Shown one piece after another: positions 1 to 9,750 of a stretch of 64,000 nucleotides of DNA (positions are counted from its first letter, which is position 1; every line of letters starts with the position of its first letter). The position numbers and the translations under genes are program-made. Where the stretch lies: the NCBI GenBank assembly GCA_041906185.1, contig JAYRJQ010000006.1, positions 124,001 through 188,000 of the forward strand, in the 5' to 3' direction. The DNA comes from Roseateles_B sp041906185 (GTDB lineage: Bacteria; Pseudomonadota; Gammaproteobacteria; Burkholderiales; Burkholderiaceae_C). The notes under the pieces are model-generated. The model was not told the origin of the DNA and ran no database searches. It saw only the letters and a program-made list of their open reading frames with translations.

Positions 1-1
1 C

Positions 2-601
2 AGCAAGCTGAGCAACACCTACGCGACGTCCACGCTGGATGCCTTCATGGGCGTCACGCTCGGCGCCAACGGCGCGGCCACCGGCGGCAACGGCGCCAGC
101 TCGGGCTACAAGACTCTGTACACGAGCGCCCCCTACTCCAACCCCGACAGCTACGAGTACCAGTCCGGTACCGTGGCCCTGTACAACAACCTGGTCGAGC
201 TCTACAACTACGCCTACAAGGACAGCCTGACGAGCAACACCAAGTCGGCCGCCTTCCAGTACGTGCTGTGGGAGCTGCTCGGCGACGGCAACAGCGGTGT
301 CGCGGACCCGACCAAGGGCGGCGGTGCTCTGTTCACCAACCTGAACTACGAAGGCGTCCGCACCCAGGCCGAGAAGTACCTCGACGCGCTGAACAACGCG
401 AACGAATCCTTCTGGACCAGCAGCCTGGGCCTGACGAAGTCCGCCTACAACTTCACGGTGTACAAGAGCACCTCCAGCCCGTCGTCCCAGGCCTTCGTGT
501 CGGTGACGGACAAGGTCAGCAACGTGCCGGAACCCGGCTCGATCGCCCTGGCCTTTGCTGCCTTCGGCGCCGTGGCCTACACCCGTCGCCGCAAGCAGTA
601 A
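2..601 (+). CDS. PEP-CTERM sorting-domain exported protein (5' end missing)
   Basis: The reading frame is open from the first bases of the window, so the true start lies upstream. The visible 199 residues are rich in Asn, Tyr, Ser and Thr, as in exported matrix or surface proteins, and end with a PEP-CTERM signature: a VPEPGS motif, a hydrophobic stretch (IALAFAAFGAVAY) and an RRRK cluster. In this family the tail is a sorting signal recognised by an exosortase, which links the protein to export and extracellular-polysaccharide biology. The function of the mature part is not recognisable. A strong hairpin terminator follows directly. Confidence 0.85.
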   Translation, partial: SKLSNTYATSTLDAFMGVTLGANGAATGGNGASSGYKTLYTSAPYSNPDSYEYQSGTVALYNNLVELYNYAYKDSLTSNTKSAAFQYVLWELLGDGNSGVADPTKGGGALFTNLNYEGVRTQAEKYLDALNNANESFWTSSLGLTKSAYNFTVYKSTSSPSSQAFVSVTDKVSNVPEPGSIALAFAAFGAVAYTRRRKQ

Positions 602-622
602 GCGCCCTCAGCGCCCCGTATG

Positions 623-650
623 AAAGCAGCCTCCGGGCTGCTTTTTGCTT
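623..650 (+). terminator. Rho-independent terminator after the PEP-CTERM gene
   Basis: A perfect 9-bp stem (623-631 with 636-644) closes a TCCG tetraloop and runs into a T-rich tract. It sits 22 bp after the stop codon. A-rich bases on its left side could also let it serve the convergent minus-strand gene. Confidence 0.85.
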
Positions 651-692
651 TTCCGGGGCCGCTGGCCGTTCGAGGGCAGGCCGCGACGGTGC

Positions 693-1643
693 TCAGCGAA
701 AGATGCGCGCCTCAGGAGACTGCCCGCAGCGGACCCAGCCGCGGTACATGCCCTCGGTGTTGAAGGGCAGGCAGACCTCGCCCGTGCGTGACACGGCGAT
801 CAGGCCGCCCTGCCCGCCCACGCTCGGCAGCAGGGTATCGACGACATCGCCGGCGGCCTCGGCCAGACTGCGGCCCAGGTAGCGCATCTGCGCCGACACC
901 TCGTGCGCCGCCACGGCGCGCATGAAGGCCTCCCCCGTGCCCGTGCAGGACACCGCCACCGTGCCGTCGGCATAGCAGCCGGCGCCCAGGATGGGGGAAT
1001 CTCCCACCCGCCCCGGGCGCTTGTTCGTCATGCCACCGGTCGAGGTGGCTGCGGCGAGCCGGCCCTGCGCATCCAGCGCGACCGCGCCCACCGTGCCGAA
1101 CTTGTGGCGCTCGTCGAGTGGCGGCTGCGCGCCGTCGTGATCGAGGATGGCCGCCGCGCCCACCCCTTGCGCGCGCCGCAGCTGGGCGAGCCGCTCTGGC
1201 GTGCCGAACCAGTCGGGCGACACCTGCTCCAGCCCCTGCGCCGCGGCAAAGGCGTCGGCCGCGGCGCCGATCAGCATCACGTGGCCGCTGGCCTCCATGA
1301 CCGCCCGCGCCGCACACACCGGATTGCGCGTGCTGCGCAGGCCCGCCACCGCCCCTGCCCGCCGCGTGTGGCCGTCCATCACGCTGGCGTCGAGCTCGTG
1401 CGTGGCGTCCGCCGTGTAGACCGCGCCACGACCCGCATTGAAGCGCTCGTTCTCCTCCAGCAGCCGCACGCACTCGACGACGACCTCCAGCGCCGGCGCG
1501 CCCCGAGCCAGCCGCTGCTCGCCCGCGCGAAGGATGGACGCCAGGGCGTCAAGATAGGCCTGCTCGACGGCCGGCAGCGTCGTCTCGCGAAGAATCGTGC
1601 CGGCACCTCCGTGGATGGCCAGCGTGGCAGGAATGGTGTTCAT
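693..1643 (-). CDS. iaaA: Isoaspartyl peptidase / plant-type L-asparaginase (Ntn hydrolase)
   Basis: The 316-residue product matches the plant-type asparaginase family. These proteins cleave themselves into two subunits and hydrolyse isoaspartyl dipeptides and asparagine in the cytoplasm. Visible motifs are the N-terminal AIHGGAG segment, the ENERFNAGRGAVYT segment, and KFGTVGAVALD, where Thr184 should become the catalytic N-terminal nucleophile of the beta subunit. The downstream STGGMTNKRPGRVGDSP segment is also typical. The ATG at 1643 gives the family's usual N-terminus; an in-frame ATG nine bases upstream would add three residues. It converges with the preceding PEP-CTERM gene. Confidence 0.9.
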   Translation of the reverse strand: MNTIPATLAIHGGAGTILRETTLPAVEQAYLDALASILRAGEQRLARGAPALEVVVECVRLLEENERFNAGRGAVYTADATHELDASVMDGHTRRAGAVAGLRSTRNPVCAARAVMEASGHVMLIGAAADAFAAAQGLEQVSPDWFGTPERLAQLRRAQGVGAAAILDHDGAQPPLDERHKFGTVGAVALDAQGRLAAATSTGGMTNKRPGRVGDSPILGAGCYADGTVAVSCTGTGEAFMRAVAAHEVSAQMRYLGRSLAEAAGDVVDTLLPSVGGQGGLIAVSRTGEVCLPFNTEGMYRGWVRCGQSPEARIFR

Positions 1644-1834
1644 GGCCCGCATTGTGAGGGGCCTGCGCCTCGCGACGTCCCCGGCCCACCCCGCGCCCGG
1701 CAGGGCATTCCCTAGCCGCCGACTGTCCCCCATTCGACAGGGCAGAAAAGAACGGCCGTGCTAAAAACTGCCCCATCGGCCTGCGATCCCAGGCCCCACG
1801 CCCGTCCAGCCGGACGGGATCAGGAGACACGCCC

Positions 1835-3034
1835 ATGCAACTGGCCTTCACCCCCGAACAGGAAGCCTTCCGCGCAGAGATCCGCGCGTGGGTCGCCGCC
1901 CACCTGCCAAAGGACATCAGCGACAAGGTGCACCGCGCCCAGCGCCTGCACAAGGACGATCTCCAGCGCTGGGCCCGCATCCTCGGCAAGCAGGGCTGGC
2001 ACGGCTGGGCCTGGCCGAAGCAGTTCGGCGGCCCGGGCTGGGACGCCATCCAGCGCCATCTCTTCGAAGAGGAATGCGCCCTCGCCGGCGCACCGCGCGT
2101 CGTGCCCTTTGGGCCCGTGATGGTCGCCCCGGTGATCATGGCCTTCGGCAGCCCGGCGCAGCAGCAGCGCTTCCTGCCCGGCATCATGAGCGGCGACGTC
2201 TGGTGGAGCCAGGGCTACAGCGAGCCGGGCTCCGGCTCGGACCTGGCCTCGGTCAAGACGCGTGCCGAGCGCCAGGGCGACCACTACCTCGTGAACGGCC
2301 AGAAGACCTGGACCACGCTCGGCCAGTACGGCGACTGGATCTTCTGCCTGGTGCGCACCGATACGCAGGTGAAGCCGCAGGCCGGCATCTCCTTCCTGCT
2401 GATCGACATGAAGTCCCCCGGCGTGACGGTCCGCCCGATCATCATGCTGGACGGCGAACACGAGGTGAACGAAGTCTTCTTCGACAACGTCCGGGTGCCC
2501 GTCGAGAACCTCGTCGGCGAGGAGAACAAGGGCTGGACCTATGCCAAGTACCTCCTCGCCCACGAACGCACCAACATCGCCGACGTGAACCGGGCCAAGC
2601 GCGAACTGGAGCGCCTCAAGCGCATCGCGGCGGCCGAGGGCGTGTACGAGGACAGCCGCTTCCGCGACCAGATCGCGCTGCTGGAGGTCGACATCATTGC
2701 CCTGGAGATGATGGTGCTGCGCGTGCTTTCCGCCGAGAGCTCGGGCCGGCAGTCGCTGGACGTCGCGGGCCTGCTCAAGATCCGAGGCAGCGAGATCCAG
2801 CAGCGCTACACCGAGCTGATGATGCTGGCGGGCGGCCCCTTCTCGACGCCGTACATCCACGAGGCCATGGAGGCCGGCTGGCAGGGCGACCAGGCCCTGG
2901 GCGGGCTGTGGCCGGGCGGCGCCGCCCACTGCGCCTCGCTGACCAGCCACTACCTCAACCACCGCAAGACCACGATCTACGGTGGTTCCAACGAGGTGCA
3001 ACGCAACATCGTCGCCCAGACCCTGCTGGGCTGA
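1835..3034 (+). CDS. Acyl-CoA dehydrogenase, large-subunit type
   Basis: The 399-residue product is an FAD-dependent acyl-CoA dehydrogenase that introduces a 2,3-double bond into a CoA thioester. It shows the family's QGYSEPGSGSDLAS flavin-binding segment near residue 130 and a C-terminal YGGSNEVQRNIVAQTLLG segment. Gly stands where medium-chain dehydrogenases have their catalytic Glu (YEGT). A GGAGA ribosome site precedes the ATG. It is followed after 18 bp by a second, shorter dehydrogenase. This large/small pairing resembles pimeloyl-CoA (PimC/PimD) and steroid-side-chain heteromeric enzymes. The actual substrate cannot be read from sequence. Confidence 0.9.
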   Translation: MQLAFTPEQEAFRAEIRAWVAAHLPKDISDKVHRAQRLHKDDLQRWARILGKQGWHGWAWPKQFGGPGWDAIQRHLFEEECALAGAPRVVPFGPVMVAPVIMAFGSPAQQQRFLPGIMSGDVWWSQGYSEPGSGSDLASVKTRAERQGDHYLVNGQKTWTTLGQYGDWIFCLVRTDTQVKPQAGISFLLIDMKSPGVTVRPIIMLDGEHEVNEVFFDNVRVPVENLVGEENKGWTYAKYLLAHERTNIADVNRAKRELERLKRIAAAEGVYEDSRFRDQIALLEVDIIALEMMVLRVLSAESSGRQSLDVAGLLKIRGSEIQQRYTELMMLAGGPFSTPYIHEAMEAGWQGDQALGGLWPGGAAHCASLTSHYLNHRKTTIYGGSNEVQRNIVAQTLLG

Positions 3035-3052
3035 CGCGCAGGAGAACCCGCC

Positions 3053-4162
3053 ATGGATTTTGATTTCAGCGAAGACCAGCAGGCCCTGCGCGACGCCGTG
3101 CAGCGCTTTGTCGACAAGGACTACGGCTTCGAGCAGCGCCGCCAGATCGTCCGTGAGGGCGGCTTCTCGCGGGCCGCCTGGGAAGGCCTGGCCGGCCTCG
3201 GCCTCATGGGACTGCAGGTGCCCGAGGCGCACGGCGGCCTGGGCATGGGCCCGGTGGAGGCCATGGTCGTGATGGAGGAGCTCGGCCGCGGCCTCGTGCT
3301 GGAGCCTTACGCGCAAGGCGCGCTGCTGGCGCCGCTGCTGCTGGCGCAGGCGCCGCAGGCCATGCAGGCGGCCTGGCTACCCCGCATCGCGGGCGGCGAG
3401 GCGCTCGTCGTGCTGGCGCATCAGGAACGCGGGCTGCGCTACCGCCTCGGCATGGGGGCGATGCGGGCCGAGGGCGGGCGGCTGACGGGTAGCAAGAGCC
3501 TCGTCAGCGCCGGCGCCCATGCCCACGCCTTCATCGTGCCGGCCGAGGACGAACAGGGCGCGGCGCTCTACCTCGTCGAGGCAGACGCCGAGGGGCTGAC
3601 GGCGCGCGGCCACGCGCTGCATGACGGCTCCGCCGCCGCGGAGCTGCAGCTGCGCTCGACGCCGGGCCAGCGACTGGCGGATGCCGCGTCGGCCCAGGCG
3701 CTGCTGGAGCTCGCCGCCGACACCGCCATCGCCGCCCAGGCCGCCGAGGCCGTCGGGGCGATGGACGCGCTGGTGCGCCTCACGGCCGACTACCTCAACA
3801 CCCGCAAGCAGTTCGGCGTGGCGATCGCGAGCTTCCAGGCTCTGCGCCACCGCATGGCCGACGTCAAGATGCAGCTGGAGCTGGCTCGCTCGATGAGCTA
3901 CTTCGCCACGCTGAAGCTCGGCGAGGCGCCGGCGCAGCGCCGCCGCGCACTCGCGCAGGTGAAGGTGCAGCTGAGCCAGTCCCTGCGCTTCGTCGGCCAG
4001 CAGTGCACGCAGCTGCACGGCGGCATCGGCGTGACGGACGAATACATCTCCAGCCATTTCTTCAAGCGCCTCACGGTGATGGAAATGCAGTGGGGAGACG
4101 GCCTGCACCACCTGGCCGAGGTCAGTGAGCGAATGACGGAGCAGGCCGGCGTGTTTGCCTGA
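3053..4162 (+). CDS. Acyl-CoA dehydrogenase, small-subunit type
   Basis: This 369-residue flavoprotein starts 18 bp after the previous dehydrogenase, behind a GGAG ribosome site, so the two are almost certainly co-transcribed. It has the N-terminal helical domain (FSEDQQALRDAVQRFV), a reduced middle domain, and the C-terminal four-helix domain with TRKQFGVAIASFQALRHR and QLHGGIGVTDEY segments. The pairing with a longer partner suggests a heteromeric enzyme acting on a bulky or dicarboxylic acyl-CoA, as in PimC/PimD or FadE28/FadE29. That role is inferred from architecture only. Confidence 0.88.
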   Translation: MDFDFSEDQQALRDAVQRFVDKDYGFEQRRQIVREGGFSRAAWEGLAGLGLMGLQVPEAHGGLGMGPVEAMVVMEELGRGLVLEPYAQGALLAPLLLAQAPQAMQAAWLPRIAGGEALVVLAHQERGLRYRLGMGAMRAEGGRLTGSKSLVSAGAHAHAFIVPAEDEQGAALYLVEADAEGLTARGHALHDGSAAAELQLRSTPGQRLADAASAQALLELAADTAIAAQAAEAVGAMDALVRLTADYLNTRKQFGVAIASFQALRHRMADVKMQLELARSMSYFATLKLGEAPAQRRRALAQVKVQLSQSLRFVGQQCTQLHGGIGVTDEYISSHFFKRLTVMEMQWGDGLHHLAEVSERMTEQAGVFA

Positions 4163-4211
4163 ACGAGACGGCGGACTACACTGCCCCGCAGCCCCTTCTC
4201 AAGGAGTTGCG

Positions 4212-4805
4212 ATGACCCGGAACCGCCGCCCCCTCCCCGCCGCCTACCGCTTCGACCGCCGCTTCGACCGGCGCGCGCAGCCGCTGCTGATCGGCCTCCT
4301 GCTGGCCCTGCCCCTGTACGCCGGCGCGCAACCGGCCATGAAACCCGGACTCTGGGAAATGAGCCAGAAGCCGCAACTCGACCCCGAGCAGCAGGCCAAG
4401 ATGGACAAGGCCCGCCAGGCGATGGCGAACCTGCCGCCCGAGAAGCGCCAGATGATGGAGCAGATGATGAGCCAGCAGGGCGTCCAGATGAACCTGGGCG
4501 CGGGTGGCAGCATCACGCTCAAGACCTGCGTCAGCAAGGAGCAGGCCGAGCGGCACGAGCCGCCGGTGGACGACAAGGGGCGCTGCAAGCAGCAGGTCTC
4601 GCGCAGCGGCAACACCGTGCGCAGCCACTTCACCTGCACGGACCCGGCCTCGGAAGGCGATGGGGAGTTCACCTTCGACGGCCCCGAGCACTACAGCAGC
4701 AAGCTCAGCATCCAGCGCCAGGGCCGGACCATGACCATCACCGGCGAAGGCCGCTGGCTGGGTGCCGACTGCGGCGGCCTGCAGCCGCGCAAGCCGCGGC
4801 CCTGA
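4212..4805 (+). CDS. DUF3617 exported protein
   Basis: The ATG at 4212 was chosen because AAGGAG lies at 4201-4206; an upstream in-frame start would overlap the previous gene. The 197-residue product begins with a basic stretch, then a hydrophobic LLIGLLLALPLYAGAQ segment that looks like a signal peptide. The mature part opens with KPGLWEMSQKP, the hallmark of DUF3617. It contains a Met/Gln-rich helix and four or more Cys residues that may form disulphides. These proteins are periplasmic or outer-membrane associated and of unknown role. It ends five bases before the next start. Confidence 0.8.
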   Translation: MTRNRRPLPAAYRFDRRFDRRAQPLLIGLLLALPLYAGAQPAMKPGLWEMSQKPQLDPEQQAKMDKARQAMANLPPEKRQMMEQMMSQQGVQMNLGAGGSITLKTCVSKEQAERHEPPVDDKGRCKQQVSRSGNTVRSHFTCTDPASEGDGEFTFDGPEHYSSKLSIQRQGRTMTITGEGRWLGADCGGLQPRKPRP

Positions 4806-4809
4806 GCCC

Positions 4810-5802
4810 ATGTCCGCGCCGCTGCGAGGGCATCTCTGCGACGTCGCCGGCCTGCGACTCGGCCACTGGACGGACACGCGCCGCCCGACGGGCTGCAGCG
4901 TCATCCTGTGCCCGCAGGGCGTGACGGCCGGCGTCGACGTGCGCGGCGCGGCGCCCGGCACGCGTGAGACGGACCTCCTGCGCCCCGAGAACACGGTCCA
5001 GCAGGTGCATGCCCTGCTGCTGAGCGGCGGCAGCGCCTTCGGGCTGGACGCCGCGTCCGGCGTGATGCGCTGGCTGCGCGAGCGCAGGCACGGCCTGCGC
5101 GTGGGGCCGGCCTGCGTGCCCATCGTGCCGGCGGCTGTGCTCTTCGATCTGTGGCTGGGGGATCCCGCCATCACACCGGATGCATCGGCCGGCTATGCGG
5201 CTTGTGAGGCGGCTTGTGAGGCAGCCAGCCTTGCGTCGCCCCCCGATGCGGACCGCGGCAGCGTCGGCGCCGGCGCGGGGGCGACCGTCGGCAAGCTGCT
5301 GGGCCCGCAATGGGCGATGAAGAGCGGCCTGGGGATGGCTTCGCTGCGCGTGGGCGGGACGACGCTCAGCGCCCTGGCCGTGGTGAATGCCGTGGGCGAT
5401 GTGCTGGATCCCGCCACCGGGGCGCTCGTCGCCGGGGCACGCGGCCCCGACGGCCGGCTGCGGAACACGGCCCGCGCGCTGCTGGCCGGCGAGGCGCCCA
5501 TCCGGCCGCTTGCCGGGGGCGCCACGACGCTGGCCGTCGTCGCCACCGACGCGCGCCTGGACAAGGCCCAGGCCACCAAGCTGGCGCAGATGGCCCACGA
5601 CGGCCTGGCCCGCAGCATCCACCCCGTGCACCAGCCGAGCGACGGCGACCTCGTCTTCAGCCTGGCCACCGGTGACACCGGGCCGGCCGACCTGGGCCTG
5701 CTCGGCGTCATGGCCGTGGAGGCCCTCGCCGCGGCCGTGCTGGACGCCGTGCGCTCGGCCCGCGGCCTGCCGGGTCTCCCGGCGGCCGGCGAGCTTGGAT
5801 AA
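4810..5802 (+). CDS. P1-family peptidase (S58, DmpA-like aminopeptidase)
   Basis: The 330-residue product belongs to the DmpA/P1 family, self-processing N-terminal-nucleophile-like hydrolases that release N-terminal residues or cleave beta-aminoacyl peptides. The LLSGGSAFGLDAASG segment near residue 75 and the RGSVGAGAGATVGK segment are diagnostic. Ser151 should be the nucleophile exposed by autocleavage. Just before it, a small in-frame duplication (AACEAACEAA, encoded around 5200-5225) lengthens the linker ahead of the cleavage site. The gene starts five bases after the DUF3617 stop and ends eight bases before rsuA, suggesting one transcript. Confidence 0.85.
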   Translation: MSAPLRGHLCDVAGLRLGHWTDTRRPTGCSVILCPQGVTAGVDVRGAAPGTRETDLLRPENTVQQVHALLLSGGSAFGLDAASGVMRWLRERRHGLRVGPACVPIVPAAVLFDLWLGDPAITPDASAGYAACEAACEAASLASPPDADRGSVGAGAGATVGKLLGPQWAMKSGLGMASLRVGGTTLSALAVVNAVGDVLDPATGALVAGARGPDGRLRNTARALLAGEAPIRPLAGGATTLAVVATDARLDKAQATKLAQMAHDGLARSIHPVHQPSDGDLVFSLATGDTGPADLGLLGVMAVEALAAAVLDAVRSARGLPGLPAAGELG

Positions 5803-5809
5803 TGCCGGC

Positions 5810-6541
5810 ATGCGTTTGTCCCAGATCCTCTTTTCTCAAGGCTTCGGCAGCCGCCGCCTCTGCGCCGGCCTGATCCACCATGGCGAGGTCCAGGTCCACG
5901 GCGAAGTCGTGGACGACCCGGATGCCGATTTCGACCCGCAGGGCCTCCAGTTCGAGGTGTCAGGCAAGACCTGGCCCTACTACGAGAAGGCGCTCATCCT
6001 GCTGCACAAGCCAGCCGGCTACGAGTGCTCGCAGAAGCCCCGCCACCATCCCAGCGTCATGAGCCTGCTGCCGGCGCCGCTGCGCGAGCGCGGCGTGCAG
6101 CCCGTCGGGCGCCTCGACGAGGACACCACGGGCCTGCTGCTCCTGACGGACGATGGCACCCTCATCCACAAGCTCACGAGCCCCAAGCACCATGTGCCCA
6201 AGGTCTACGAGGCGCACTGCAAGCACCCGGTCGATGCCGCTCAGATCGAGCAGCTGCTGGCGGGCGTGGAGCTGCATGAGCACGAGCTCAAGGTCCACCG
6301 CGAGCCCGAGCTGGTGAAGGCCCTGGCGGCCGAGCCCATGGGCAGCCACGGCGTGCGCCTGACGCTGGCGGAGGGCAAGTACCACCAGGTCAAGCGCATG
6401 CTGGCCGCGGTGAGCAACCGCGTGGAGCGTCTGCATCGGCCGCAGTTCGGCGCGCTGGTGCTGCCCGCCGACGTGCCGGAGGGCCAGTGGTGCTGGATCG
6501 ACAGCCCGGCCCGCATCCTCGGGACCGCCGCCGCGGCGTGA
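5810..6541 (+). CDS. rsuA: 16S rRNA pseudouridine synthase, RsuA family
   Basis: The 243-residue protein has an N-terminal S4 RNA-binding domain (RLSQILFSQGFGSRRLCAGLI) and a pseudouridine synthase domain. The catalytic Asp103 lies in GRLDEDTTGLLLLTDDG, and KYHQVKRMLAAV near residue 190 is also typical of the family. RsuA isomerises U516 of 16S rRNA during small-subunit assembly. Length matches RsuA (about 231) better than the longer RluB or RluF. The ATG at 5810 lies eight bases after the upstream stop; a much longer in-frame open stretch upstream is a shadow of the peptidase gene. Confidence 0.88.
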   Translation: MRLSQILFSQGFGSRRLCAGLIHHGEVQVHGEVVDDPDADFDPQGLQFEVSGKTWPYYEKALILLHKPAGYECSQKPRHHPSVMSLLPAPLRERGVQPVGRLDEDTTGLLLLTDDGTLIHKLTSPKHHVPKVYEAHCKHPVDAAQIEQLLAGVELHEHELKVHREPELVKALAAEPMGSHGVRLTLAEGKYHQVKRMLAAVSNRVERLHRPQFGALVLPADVPEGQWCWIDSPARILGTAAAA

Positions 6542-6765
6542 GATCCTTCACTGATACCGCCGATCCATGCGCCGATCGGCCGGCAGACCAGGGTTCCTCC
6601 TAGCCCCCCGCCCCCCGACTGCGGCTACAAACCAGTGCCCGCCACGGCAGCACCGAGGAGATGCCGTGGGAGGAGCACGGGGGCAGCCCGGGAGAAGGCC
6701 ACCACCCGTTCCGCTGACATACAACAGCCGCCGGCACGAGCCGGGGGCACAGAGGGATTCCGTCC

Positions 6766-8553
<1,788 letters not shown>

Positions 8554-8621
8554 TCGCACCTCCGCAACGCCCGGTGCCACTGGCGAGGCCCATGCCCGCC
8601 GCGGGCACGGATAATGCCCCC

Positions 8622-9644
8622 ATGCAGGTATTCCGCGGCTTCCATCACCCGGGCATCGCCCCGGCCTGTGCCCTCACCATCGGCAACTTCGACGGCGTCC
8701 ATCGCGGGCATCAGGCCATGCTGGCCCTGCTGCGCTCGGAGGCCCAGCACCGCGGGCTGCCGTCCTGCGTGCTCAGCTTCGAGCCGCATCCGCGGGACTT
8801 CTTCGCCCACAAGCTGGGCAAGCCGGAACTGGCGCCGGCCCGCATCGCCACGCTGCGGGACAAGCTCCAGGAACTCGAGCGCTGCGGCATCGACCAGGCC
8901 GTGGTGCTGCGCTTCGACGAGCGCCTGGCCTCGCTGCCGGCTCAGGACTTCATCCAGCGCGTACTGAAGGACGGCCTCGGCGCGCGCTACGTGCTGGTGG
9001 GGGACGACTTCCGCTTCGGTGCCAAGCGCCAGGGCGACTACGCGACGCTCGACGCCGCCGGCCAGCGCCAGGGCTTCGACGTGGCTCGCATGATGAGCTA
9101 CGAGGTGCACGGCCTGCGCGTCAGCAGCTCGGCCGTGCGCGAGGCGCTCGCCGAGGGCCGCATGGACGACGCCGAGCGCCTGTTGGGCCGCCCCTATGCC
9201 ATCTCGGGCCATGTGATCCACGGCCAGAAGCTCGGCCGGCAGCTGGGCGAGACCGCCGCCGGCGCAGCCGACGGCTTCCGCACGCTCAACCTGCGCTTCT
9301 CCCATGCCAAGCCCGCGGCCATGGGCATCTACGCCGTGCGCACCCACGGCCTGGCCGAGCAGCCGCTGGACGGCGTCGCCAGCCTCGGCGTGCGCCCCAC
9401 CGTGGAGGATGCCGGCCGCGTGCTGCTGGAGGTGCATTGCCTGGACTGGCCCGCCGAGCTCGGGCCCAACGGGGCCTACGGTAAACTCGTGCGCGTGGAA
9501 CTGCTGCACAAACTGCGTGACGAAGCCCGATTCGACGGGCTGGACGCCCTGACCCAGGCCATCGCCCGCGATGTCGAGCAGGCACGCGCCTTCCTGGCCA
9601 CCCACGCCTCGATGCGCCGCCAGACCACCCGCGATCGAATTTGA
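8622..9644 (+). CDS. ribF: Bifunctional riboflavin kinase / FAD synthetase
   Basis: The 340-residue enzyme phosphorylates riboflavin to FMN and adenylates FMN to FAD. The N-terminal nucleotidyltransferase domain shows TIGNFDGVHRGHQAML (an HxGH-like site), FEPHPRDFF and LVGDDFRFGAKRQGD. The C-terminal flavokinase domain begins at GRPYAISGHVIHGQKLGRQLG. The ATG at 8622 was preferred over an in-frame upstream GTG because it gives the canonical N-terminus. It precedes ileS by about 105 bp, the usual proteobacterial order. No FMN-riboswitch-like structure was seen upstream. Confidence 0.95.
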   Translation: MQVFRGFHHPGIAPACALTIGNFDGVHRGHQAMLALLRSEAQHRGLPSCVLSFEPHPRDFFAHKLGKPELAPARIATLRDKLQELERCGIDQAVVLRFDERLASLPAQDFIQRVLKDGLGARYVLVGDDFRFGAKRQGDYATLDAAGQRQGFDVARMMSYEVHGLRVSSSAVREALAEGRMDDAERLLGRPYAISGHVIHGQKLGRQLGETAAGAADGFRTLNLRFSHAKPAAMGIYAVRTHGLAEQPLDGVASLGVRPTVEDAGRVLLEVHCLDWPAELGPNGAYGKLVRVELLHKLRDEARFDGLDALTQAIARDVEQARAFLATHASMRRQTTRDRI

Positions 9645-9750
9645 TGCGGGCTCGCCCTCGGGGCTTGCCGCCCTGACGCCCCTGCGCCACCCCGGTGCTC
9701 CCCCTGCCCGCCGACTGGCCCGCCGCCAGCGGCCCTGCCTGATTGCTGCC